From contig WPIO01000006.1 of assembly GCA_009760855.2 (NCBI GenBank), positions 2,592,501 through 2,656,500 on the forward strand: a DNA stretch of 64,000 bases. Reading direction: 5' to 3'. The notes under the pieces were generated by a model, which worked only from the letters and a program-made list of their open reading frames with translations, was not told the origin of the DNA and made no database searches. Below, piece after piece: positions 55,201 to 64,000 of this stretch. Each line of letters opens with the position of its first letter. The first letter of the stretch is position 1. The DNA is from Cristatella mucedo. Lineage: Eukaryota > Bryozoa > Phylactolaemata > Cristatellidae. The translations under genes were made by a program, and so were the position numbers.

Positions 55201-55544
55201 TTTGTCCCGCCCATGACCGAATCAATGGCCGACTTAGTCTCGCCCACAGCTCGTACTCTAATCCGGGAGGCTGGTACGGAGGAGGGTTTTCCAAGAAACG
55301 TCAAGCCAATCTAGTCTGAAGTTGATTTCGCTGTTCGGTTATCATTGTAGAGTAGTATGAATATCAATAAGAATATCAATAAAATGAAGATGCGAATTTT
55401 CAAAAAAGATTTTTCGGAAAAGGAAGCGGTACCAAGTAATGTTTGCCGTCACGAGTTTTTTGGTGGATTCGACGAACGACGCATGCTACGTAGAAAAGGC
55501 TGACTCAATGGTTGCAATTCATAATCGTCCCATATTCAATTACT

Positions 55545-56150
55545 TGCTCTGAAAAATAATAGTAATAACAAACTTGATAAACGCCACCAGAGAACTCAAA
55601 GTCTTTCGAGGCGCTTTACAATCGCATCAAAGGAAGCATGGTCAAATAGTTGTTGGTAGCAAGCTCAATAAACGACAAAAATAACATGGTAAGCGGTGAC
55701 AAGCACAGGGTTAGCATGCAAGTGTGGTTAGTGGTAGCGTGCAAAGTGTCAGCACGCATAAGCACATGACGTCCGAACCACAGGGACTCACCAAATGCCG
55801 TGATAAAAAGACGCGTTTTTAATTTCTTTTTAAATGTTGTCAAGTCAGGGGATGTCTTGACGTGAGTCGGGAGTGAGTTCCTTACTTTAGGAGCATATGA
55901 ACTAAAGGTGTGGTCTTCGAATGATTTGAGGTTTCTACGAGGTATAGTTAAACTGTTAGATTCCAAAAAGCGAGTACGATGCTTAGCCGGGTGAGGCAGT
56001 AAATCCGATAGGTAGGCTGGAGCCAAAGAATGAAGGGATCTAAAAGTGAGTGAAAACCTTGAAGTCGATGCGTTGCTTGACCGGTAGCCAGTACGGATGA
56101 GGGAGATGTGGTGTGATGTGGCAACTGAGACGCCTCAATATACTCGAGCC
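55545..56150 (-). mobile_element. LINE family A 3' end
   Basis: 3' tail with CGCCACCAGAGAACTCAAAG, 3' UTR, then the C-terminal block (YLSDLLPHPAKHRTRFLES-like). It is truncated at about 56150. Confidence 0.8.
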
Positions 56151-56206
56151 TACGAACGTCAGCCATTTTTATTTTGGCCGCGGGGTGTCTGTGATGAGCC
56201 CCGGAG

Positions 56207-56310
56207 TTTTTATCGAAAGCCGCTTAGGCTGTGAGTGCGCTATACAAAACTCTCCTGCGTAACACCCACATGGTCTTTATGACTTTGTGGAGTTACTGAC
56301 GGAGATACGT
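56207..56310 (+). mobile_element. LINE family B tail
   Basis: GAAAGCCGCTTAGGCTGTGA, GCGCTATACAAAACTCTCCT and TTTATGACTTTGTGGAGTTA are near-identical to 5990-6080. Confidence 0.7.
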
Positions 56311-56429
56311 TGGTCAACTGGACCAAAAAGTTGAGGAAGATTCTCCTTCTGATGACTCTGCCGACTTGGCTACTCTCCGCGAACTTGTATGTCATATGAT
56401 GACGTAGAAGCCCAAGTTTGTGGGTGATC

Positions 56430-57655
56430 TGACCAAAATGTGTGCTAAAGTCTGCCGTGTTCCGTAGGAGATTCAGGTGGACGCCCGACGTTGCCGCGCG
56501 CCGGAGCCTTCGCTTACAAAATACAATGTCTCAGAGTGCTGCTTGATCTGGCACCGAGTGCTAAAACTATTTTCTATCACGCTGGGATAGCAGCAACAAA
56601 TCCGGATAAGTAGCTAATTGTCCAACTGCTGGAGTGATCCGGCTACCGTTGTACGCAAAGCTAGGTTCGGTTGGCCGGGACGGCTGTAACGTCGTAAAGG
56701 TCACCGGTTAGGCCAAGGTCTGACCTACGGTCGAGGCCGGATATGCAATGACGAGAGGTCACCGGTGCTCTTGGGTGAAGGATGTCAGCCGACTGAGTCG
56801 TGGTGTTGGGCGCTTCCGGTATCGCCGAGTGATGCATCAGGATGGGTGCAAGCAAGCTGTGGCGATGCGGCCATGCACGAAAGGCAACGAGTACCCAAGG
56901 CCTGAGCGGAGCTGAGTAGCACGCTCGTTGTTACGGCTTGTGTATTCCGTGTTCCCCTGTGGCGAGCTGGCCCCTTCGGCGAGCTGTGATGTACCGTGCT
57001 AGTGAAGCCCCGTTACTGCAGCCAATGTCGTACCAATGTCGTCTTGGCTGGTACTTGGGTGGATTGTCGCTCGTACTCAAGATAGCTCCTGCCCGTGAGT
57101 GTCCTCCCCGTCGGGAGAGTTGGCCTTGTCGTATTTCCTGTGCCCAATAGGGTAATGTACCTAGGGTCCCCAGTAGTTTTGTTCAGTTGTTGTTGACGCA
57201 TGCGATATTATATAGAGGTTTAACCAGATGGACGCTTTTCTTACCCTAGCTCGACGGCATGGCGAGCGGTGGTGTGGCCTAAGTGGGGCTTGGCGGAAAA
57301 TAGCCTCTGTCCCCTGGATCTCGGCTACACCGTTAAAAGGAACATAGTGTAGGACTTGAAGAGTTGGCTGTAAATATCCAACTGCACGCCCGAACAAAGC
57401 TAGTTAGATCTTTCACTAAGCAGACACTACCGATGGCATTTTGACTTGCATCCGTAGTGGTCAAAAAATTACCTAAATCCTACCATAAGCCTTCAAAAGA
57501 AATCTACTATGGCTCGCTTTCTTTACCTCCTAGCCGTCCGATAGAGAGCTTACCCTTCACGATCCAAATCGTCAGTTCTAACCACAACCCCTGCACATTG
57601 TATAGCTACATCGAGCAAAAAGAGCACCTTTGGGGCATTCCGGTTACTTCGTACG
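56430..57655. repeat. Dispersed repeat, copy A part 2, with tRNA-like segment
   Basis: 56465-56590 matches 63605-63725 (GCCGGAGCCTTCGCTTACAA, CACCGAGTGCTAAAACTATT). 57480-57640 matches 63810-63960 (ATCGTCAGTTC, CACCTTTGGGGC). The middle, 56600-57450, is absent from the second copy. The last part has a weak tRNA-like look. The preceding 56320-56460 has a broken frame reading VEEDSPSDDSADLATLRELV, perhaps from a gag-like ORF. Confidence 0.55.
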
Positions 57656-57869
57656 TGTGATTTGCTGTAGCAGCAGATGCTAGCTATACTAAGACCAGAG
57701 ATCCGTTCACCATCAACAGAAAGTTTACTAACATAATATGCAGGTCACACTCAAAACCTCTTTTGAGCTGCATTGTAACCAAAAATGAGCAACATCTTCC
57801 GTCAAAAGATTCGCTGGTTTTGGTATTTTACACGAACAGGTAAAAGTAATAGTCGCACTGCTCTTTTCA

Positions 57870-58065
57870 ACGCTCTCTGAGAACTTAACCTCGCTCTAGC
57901 TACTTTGGGAATGCTATGAATGAAGCACGACCATATGGCTAGTGGTAACAAGAGAAAACCTGTAAACTTGTGTGTCGATTTGTAGATCTCATTGCGATTT
58001 TAATTGGGAGCCAGTGAGAGTCAGCTAGAGGTTATGTAATGAGAAAACTGTGACGCTCACCTATG
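57870..58065 (-). mobile_element. LINE family A remnant, strongly diverged
   Basis: CTCTGAGAACTTAACCTCGC, then ATGGCTAGTGGTAAC and TTGGGAGCCAGTGAGAGTC follow the minus-strand family A order with deletions. Confidence 0.45.
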
Positions 58066-58334
58066 AACTCACTCTATGAAGGTCAGGTGTGTCTAAGCTT
58101 GTTACGTACCTACTTGATCTCACCTCCCATATCTGTGCAATTTTTGGCACTTTTGCAAGTTGGTTGTTGTGACAGGCTACTTGTGGCATTGTTTTTGGTG
58201 TGTATTTACGGCGTAGCACATTGTGAGTGTCAGGTTAATACATATTGCATGAGTTCTGCCGATAACTATGCTTATAAGGATTTTGAAGATATCATGAAAA
58301 AGATAAAGATTAAGGTCGTGAAAAGCTACCGCCT

Positions 58335-58540
58335 TACCTAGTGATTCATTACGGCTCACCATTAAGGCGGTTGCTTTTCACGACCTTGGCCCCGATGTCG
58401 CGGGTTTGAATCCTGTGGTTGGCGATCCTTTATCGCCACTGCAAGCGGTGGTGAGAGCCGTCAAGGCTCTTCTGTCGCTATACAAAAAAAAGTTGCTGTT
58501 AAATCAGTTAGTATTTAGTTATTTATTTAATGTAACTTAC
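58335..58540 (+). mobile_element. tRNA-derived SINE (family 2)
   Basis: TTAAGGCGGTTGCTTTTCAC, B-box CGGGTTTGAATCC, GGCGATCCTTTATCGCCACT, body GGCTCTTCTGTCGCTATAC, end AAATCAGTTAGT. Confidence 0.85.
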
Positions 58541-58919
58541 ATTGAAAAGCAATCAAATTACCTGGTCGTGCTTTTGCTACTGTCTACTGATCTGGCTCTA
58601 GAGAATTCATCGAGAGCAGCGTGGATCTTTAATGTAAATGTAGGCAGCAAGAAAGTGTCGATGGTCAGCCTGCATGGACGATCTTCGAGGGGCCTGACCA
58701 ACGACAGTAAAAGACATGCACCTATCTTCTTCCAGAGAGTAAAACGTATAACTTGCTGACGGCTTAAGGCCAATCCAGTTTGAACAAAACACCTTTACTC
58801 AGTAGGCAAATTTACTGACCCCATCTTGGATGGCATCCTGGATGATTACTTTATCGATTGCAGATAATTTAAATTCAATGCATATAAACTTCAGGGATTA
58901 GCAGCTAGGCTGCTTCTCG
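58541..58919. other. Downstream of the discoidin gene; no gene recognised
   Basis: No repeat or exon was identified. Transcription of the discoidin gene would run into this stretch from the right. Confidence 0.4.
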
Positions 58920-58925
58920 TTTATT
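58920..58925 (-). other. AATAAA overlapping the discoidin stop codon
   Basis: The last codons read GTG AAA TAA ACG, so the stop lies inside a consensus AATAAA. If it is used, the 3' UTR would be only about 15-30 nt. No other signal was looked for far downstream. Confidence 0.4.
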
Positions 58926-59115
58926 TCACAATCTCAATCTTAACTTCATTTCGATTGTCATATTTCAAACGGCCGTGGCATCCAAGCACCTCCCAGCGAA
59001 AGGAGCACCAGTACCTACAGTTCAATGGTAGTAAGCGAAGGGAGTTCACATCTTCAATGGGCGCTGGCAGGTTGATCTGCTTTGCCGTTGACTTGTCCAC
59101 GTTGGCATCGAAAAC
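58921..59115 (-). CDS. Discoidin gene exon 4
   Basis: 65 codons including TAA, phase 0 in. The acceptor is GCTCATTTCAG. It encodes the last third of the domain, ending EVLGC plus a tail. Confidence 0.9.
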   Translation of the reverse strand, partial: VFDANVDKSTAKQINLPAPIEDVNSLRLLPLNCRYWCSFRWEVLGCHGRLKYDNRNEVKIEIVK

Positions 59116-60271
59116 CTGAAATGAGCGAACACATTTCTTTATCAAAACCGAATTAGGTTTAAAAAGGCACGGAAATGAGCTGTTGCATACATTCCATATC
59201 CGACAAAAAACAGACGAATCTTGAAGTAGAGCATAATGAAATGCTGGCCTTTACGAACCATCTTGGCCAAGCCATGTAGTTAGTAAAAATAATAATAGTA
59301 ATAAGAAAATTTGTATAGCGCCCTCGGAGAGCTGAATATCTGTGTTGGCACTTTTTAGATCTTGCATATAGAGCAATATAAAAGGTTTGGTGGTAAAAAC
59401 TGCAAGCCGGAGGCATAGTGTTGGCAGGTACATGCGCACAAATGTTTGCGCTCAATCGCAAGTTACCAATACGTACCTCGGTAGCACCGAAGGGATTGTA
59501 CGATCTCCACACGCCTTTTCTCAGGTACGCTAGAGAAAATGTTCTCACAAACTCCGGAGGGTTAGCCGTTCTACCCACTATCACGATTCCAGTTACCTGA
59601 AGCATGCACGAGCCAAGCGTCGCATAGCTGGCATTCATTGAATGGCACAGTAAAAAGAGCAGTTCTAGTGGGCAAATGACTGCAGTGCCATCAGATGGGC
59701 AAATAATCTGATCGTCTTCAAGCAAAATAAAGGCTGCAACAGCCTCAGGGCCTCATGAGCTGCTTGATGCTGAGCTCACGCTTCGTGGCTCGTAGTGGAA
59801 GGAACGAGGGGCTCATGCTTCGTGCCAGGTGCATGCTGCTCCACTTACTATGTAAGGTCTGGGAAAGTCCACTTGGACGTAAGTTCCAGCTTGTGGCCCT
59901 CCAGTCAGGGGAGCATAGCTGACAGTGTTTTCCAGCACAAGTTTTGAGTTCTGTGGGCCGTACGCATCGTTGAATTTGCTGTTCGTTGAAAAAGCGGAAT
60001 CTGGCAGATCGGCTATTGAATTGAAATACATAGTTCACTGTGGTAATGTTCAAATTCCGAGAAGCAGGGTAGCATATCACTCAGGACACGCCGCTGCATC
60101 AATTTGCACAACGCGATTTGAGGTGAACAGTGAGTGACCGTAGCGATCGTGATCGGTGGACTTACCCACAAGGTAATCTTGACATTTACGGTACGGATTC
60201 TTGTACGAAATCTCACCAATTCTCGCAGACACAGCGTGAGCTATGACTAGCAAAGTGAAGAGCTTGGCCAT
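58921..60271 (-). CDS. Secreted single-domain F5/8C (discoidin) protein
   Basis: A small extracellular protein likely to bind carbohydrate, phospholipid or a cell-surface partner. Exons: 60271-60166, 60012-59849, 59596-59477, 59115-58921, phases 1, 0 and 0, giving 194 residues. The signal peptide is about 1-16 (MAKLFTLLVIAHAVSA). The F5/8C domain runs from Cys30 to Cys176 and shows the family order: VADLPDSAFSTNSKFNDAYG, a TYVQVDFPRPYI strand (QWLQVDLG in others), VTGIVIVGRT, FSLAYLRKGVWRSYNP, VFDANVDKSTAKQINLP, SLRLLPLNC and FRWEVLGC. A short polar tail follows. Two extra Cys (163, 167) may pair. The ATG has a strong context. No other domain is attached, unlike most discoidin proteins. Confidence 0.9.
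59285..59390 (-). mobile_element. LINE family A tail remnant in discoidin intron 3
   Basis: AAATAATAATAGTAATAAG, then TAGCGCCCTCGGAGAGCTGA. Confidence 0.6.
59477..59596 (-). CDS. Discoidin gene exon 3
   Basis: 40 codons, phase 0 to 0. The acceptor is GCATGCTTCAG and the donor GAG|GTACGT. It encodes VTGIVIVGRTANPPEFVRTF and the next strands. Confidence 0.92.
59849..60012 (-). CDS. Discoidin gene exon 2
   Basis: 164 nt, phase 1 in and phase 0 out. The acceptor is TCAATTCAATAG and the donor ATA|GTAAGT. An upstream AG (ACCACAG at about 60035) would put the wrong frame in use. Confidence 0.88.
60166..60271 (-). CDS. Discoidin gene exon 1 (signal peptide)
   Basis: 106 nt from ATG, phase 1 exit at GTGG|GTAAGT. 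It encodes the signal peptide and Cys30. Confidence 0.9.
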
Positions 60272-60890
60272 TCTCTCAGTCTTTCTTAGTTGACCTCCAA
60301 GACAAATGGCAGTGAATGTGCAAAGGCGTTGTCAGTCCAACACATGTACAGTAAAACGAATATAAGGTGTGCTGACTTGTTCAATTGTGTCCATTTTGCA
60401 ATTCACTTAAACATAATGACAAATTTTTATACTGCTCTAAAAAAAATCTTTTCTTACTTAGTTCTTTAAAAGTCCTAGCAAGTCTGATTAGTAGAATGCT
60501 GCAAAAGTTAATCATTATTAAGGACTAAATCGAATAAACAAATTCATGCGGACCGAGAGCATGCTGGTAGGAGCAGTTGCGTTCTTGGATTTCTCTTACA
60601 CAGTATTTGCAAATCAAAGACAGTCCTGGTATTGGTCATAAGTAGTATAAAGGTTATCTTGCGACAGACAGTACGTAGAGCCATTGGCTCACCCAGCCAG
60701 AGATAGAGCAGGTTTTTCTGGGGGTGACAAATAACGCATTAAGACTTCTTTTAGAAGGGCAGGTTGTGAGACAGCATGCATGATGAGTACTTATTTAAAA
60801 GGTGTAATCCCAGAGGACGAGAATGAGCACCAAAAATATGTACACACTGGTAGCGTTTTTTGCCTGTGCATGAAAAAGTAAGATTTTAGA
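60272..60890. other. Upstream of the discoidin gene
   Basis: Expected to hold its promoter. It is AT-rich, and no clear TATA box or other site could be fixed. Confidence 0.35.
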
Positions 60891-60892
60891 AT

Positions 60893-62525
60893 TAATAATA
60901 ATAATAATAATTTACTTGATAAAGCGCCCTCAGAGAACTTAATCTCTCTCTAGGCGCTTTACATTTGCTGTAAAGTAAAATGCAATTGAATGGTAAGTAA
61001 AATCATGCTTGAAAAACAAATGAAATAAATAATATGGTTAGGGGTGACATGCACAGGGTCAGCATGCAAATGTGGTTAGTGGCAGCATGCACAGTGTCAG
61101 CACGCATAAGCACATCAAGGACGAATCACAGGGACCCACTAAATGCTGTCCTAAATAGGTGTGTTTTCAGGTTCCTTTTAAATGTGGTCACGTCAGGGGA
61201 TGTTCTGACGCAGGTCGGGAGGGAGTTCCAGGCTTTGGGAGCATATGAACTAAATGCACGGTCTCCAAAGGATATAAGGTTTGTATGAGGTATTTCTAGA
61301 CTGTGGGATTCCGAAAAGCAGGTGGTACGATGCTTGGCCTGATGGGGTAGTATATCTGACAGATAGGCTGGAGCCATAGAATGAAGAGACCTAAAAGTGA
61401 GCGACAAAACCTTGAAGTCAATCCGTTGCCTCACTGGTAGCCAGTGCAGGTCGGCGAGAAGTGGAGTAATGTGGCAACTGCGACGCTCACGACAGACAAG
61501 CCTAGCTGCACAGTTTTGCACCAGCTGCAATCGCCTGATCGCACATGCTGGGAGGCCAGTAAGCAGTGAGTTGCAGAAGTCGAGACGGGATGTCACGAAT
61601 GCATGGACCAACTTGGACGTGGTATCTTTATCTAAACAAGCCCGAATTTTAGCAATGTTATGAAGCTGAAAATAGGCGGATTTGACTGTGGAGCTGATAT
61701 GGTCGTCTAACGAGAGGTCGCTTTGGAATATAACACCTAGATTTCGAGCTGATTCAACTGGAGATATGCTGGCAGAGCCAATTTTGAGATTCAGCCTTTC
61801 CAATCACTGGATCACACTGGGTTTGCCCATAACTAGTAAGTTGGTTTTATCATCGTTAAGTTGTAGAAAGTTTGCTGCCATCCATGTGCGGATTCCATCA
61901 ATGCATGCAGCAAGTGAGTTTAGAGAATTTGAGGTGCTCGAAGGCTGGGAGGGATCAAAGCAAAGGTACAACTGAGTGTCATCCGCATAGAAGTGAAAGC
62001 CTAGATTGTGCTTGGCATTCACATCAGCAAGAGGCAGAGTATAAACCGTGAAAAGGACCGGACCTAGCACAGAGCCCTGAGGTACTCCATATTTTAGAGG
62101 GACTTCAGATGATCTTTGTCCATTCACGTCAATACTCTGGAGTCTCCCACTGAGATAGAACCTGAACCACTGCAGAGCAGTGCCAGTGATGCCCAGGCGA
62201 GATGAGAGGCGCTCAAGAAGAACTTTGTGATCGATGGCATCAAAAGCTGCCGAAAGATCGAGCAAAACAAGCAGAGACACTCTACCCATGTCTGCATTCC
62301 TAAGTAGGTCGTTGTATACCCTAAGCAATGCTGACTCTGTGGAGTGATTAGCTCTAAAGCCAGACTGGAACTTACTAGCAAGGTGTGAGGTTTCGATATA
62401 CGAGTTCAGCTGGTCTGCTACGACCCGTTCGAGTGTCTTTGATAGGAATGGTAGAAGGGAAACTGGAATTAGAGTGGTATCTCTGGTACATTCAATTTCA
62501 TGGACCGAGTACGTTGTGGTACCCT
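60893..62525 (-). mobile_element. Best-preserved LINE family A copy (RT to 3' end)
   Basis: The minus-strand frame is open from about 62510 to 61126 apart from one TGA at 61804-61806, where other copies have AGA. It encodes [79 protein letters not shown], the catalytic [13 protein letters not shown] near 61970-62000, and the C-terminal block. The 3' UTR and (AAT)n end it. The 5' part of ORF2 with the endonuclease is missing, so it is a dead-on-arrival truncated insertion, though recent by the look of its frame. Confidence 0.92.
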
Positions 62526-63235
62526 AAACCACGTACCCTAAAATATTACAGCATTTAACATACAAAGTCATGGGCTAAACTTACCTAAACATAAAATTAG
62601 CTAGACCATATATCGTCCTAATGATGAATGTGCTGGCCAAGTATAAAAAGCGCTCAAAGTAAGTAATTACCTTTATGAATTTTACGTTGACCAAGACTAG
62701 TTTCAAGCTTTGTACTTAACCAAGTCGACTCGGCGAAGCACGCCTTTATGAAGGACTTCGCTCATATATATATTAGGCCTTCATTAGAGTATATGCACCA
62801 CCGCAGTTGTTTACCGATAGATTACTTAGTAATTTGAGTCGTGGGTCAAGCCACGATTCATCTCACATTCATCACCACCATTTTTTGATGAAAAAAGTGA
62901 GTGATATGGTGATGCGGGTAGATTCAATAATGCACTATAGTACATCACCAACAGTAGCTCAGCAATGCGACTAGGAGTATGTGAGTTTTGGGCTGGCCAG
63001 TTCTCAATAGTTAACTCAATAGTTGACTCAATAGCTAACTAAAAGCGAAACCGGCCTCCGGTAACTTTGAAGTAGCATGTAGACTTCATCTCCTAGACCA
63101 AAGTGGAAATTATAATCATAGCTGGATCAGAATGGAATTCGAGAAAGTCAAGAGCGGCAGCCCAGCCCAGCAAGAAAGTTGCGGCTACACAAGAATTGTA
63201 TAAATAAGTTCAAAATTCTATAAGCTGCAGACTGG
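62526..63235. other. No gene recognised
   Basis: Includes the words CTCAATAGTTAACTCAATAGTTGACTC repeated (CTCAATAGYTRAY units, 63004-63042). Nothing else was recognised. Confidence 0.4.
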
Positions 63236-63960
63236 AGGCTATATGCCTCAGACGCCTGAGACATGTCTTGAAGCTCCGGTATCTTTAACTTTGGTTATAA
63301 TGTAACTAAAATTATCATTGAAGCCGGATAGGAAGAGCGAGGCTTTAAAGAAGGAGCTATGGTATCTACTGCATATTGGAATACAGTAGAAAAATCCCTC
63401 CGTAGTGATATATATGTATACGCTGCTGCAGCATACAGAGCTCGGCGGTTGACAAATCGGAGATGTCGATGCAACCGAGCAGACTCATTAGCTGCTTCAA
63501 AAATAAATGGCAGGCGTACGGTTAGCGATTGAATATTCTAAAGTGATCTTCTTGTTAGTTTTATGACTTTCAATAGTTACTAATCTTCCACCATCTCCAA
63601 GTTCTGTTGGTGATCCAGGTGGACACCCAACTTTGCCACGTGCCGGAGCCTTCGCTTACAAAGTAGAGCGTTCCAGAGAGCTGCTTGCTCTGGCATCGAG
63701 TGCTAAAACCATTTCCTGTCATGCTGGCATAACATAATGGCATAACATAACATGTCATAATGGCATGGTGACTTGCTTTTGTAGAGTTTAGGACTACCTA
63801 AATCTAATCCCAAGCCTTCAGAAGGATCTAATATTGCTCGCTCCTTCTACGTCGTAGCCCAGCGGTAAGGTACATACCCTTCATGATCTCAATCGTCAGT
63901 TCAAACCCTGACCTCTGCATATTTTAGTGCCCAATCAATCGGCGTTAGCACCTTTGGGGC
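63236..63960. repeat. Dispersed repeat, copy B
   Basis: Colinear with 54780-55200, then 56465-56590, then 57480-57640, but with the intervening parts deleted or, in copy A, inserted (a LINE sits inside copy A at 55545-56150). It has a weak tRNA-like segment at 63850-63920. Confidence 0.6.
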
Positions 63961-64000
63961 TCTTGGGTGACTTTTTTAAATTAGATTCACCGATACAACT

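Noticed and set aside
58063-58341. 92-codon frame with a signal-peptide-like stretch
   Set aside because: It begins just after LINE-like debris and ends in the flank of a SINE. No splice context or family is recognised.

Overview
The window is animal nuclear DNA. Genes are split by GT-AG introns (plus one apparent GC-AG intron), exons are often GC-rich, and most intergenic and intronic sequence is decayed non-LTR retrotransposons, tRNA-headed SINEs, Tc1/mariner and hAT fragments and microsatellites. The gene families (CARD caspase, peripherin-type tetraspanin, discoidin-domain protein, complex I subunit) fit a metazoan, probably an aquatic invertebrate. I cannot place the phylum from sequence alone.

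Four genes can be supported by reading frames, splice sites and intron phases. (1) An NDUFB4-like complex I subunit, + strand: exons 10538-10696 and 11752-11895, terminal exon not found. (2) A complete caspase-2-like initiator caspase, + strand, eight exons from 23555 to 33584: CARD, a very long low-complexity linker, p20 with His/Cys dyad, then p10. All eight exons join in frame to 680 residues. (3) A peripherin/RDS-type tetraspanin, - strand, four recognised exons from 47448 to 42290. (4) A complete small secreted F5/8C (discoidin) protein, - strand, four exons from 60271 to 58921. A 1.9 kb open frame in a GC-rich island (41062-39164, -) may encode a proline-rich protein. The reading frames at 3576-3831, 18833-19156 and 49615-49995 are weaker candidates.

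Layout: 1-10.5 kb is repeat debris with one weak ORF; 10.5-12 kb is NDUFB4-like; 12-19.4 kb is repeats and unassigned sequence; 19.4-21.5 kb is a decayed Tc1/mariner element, then a long (TA)n tract and the first of two related 1.1 kb elements with inverted ends; 23.5-34.4 kb is the caspase gene with LINE, SINE and the second 1.1 kb element in its introns; 34.4-39 kb is repeats and GC-rich DNA; 39-47.5 kb is the GC island and tetraspanin gene, whose first intron holds a LINE that carries an 8/10-bp minisatellite; 47.5-58.9 kb is mostly hAT, Tc1, SINE and LINE fragments; 58.9-60.3 kb is the discoidin gene; 60.9-62.5 kb is the best-preserved LINE copy; the end repeats sequence also found at 54.8-57.6 kb.

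The four genes act in unrelated processes (respiration, apoptosis, membrane-disc or membrane organisation, extracellular adhesion), so there is no sign of a functional cluster. No rRNA, intact tRNA gene or CRISPR array was seen.
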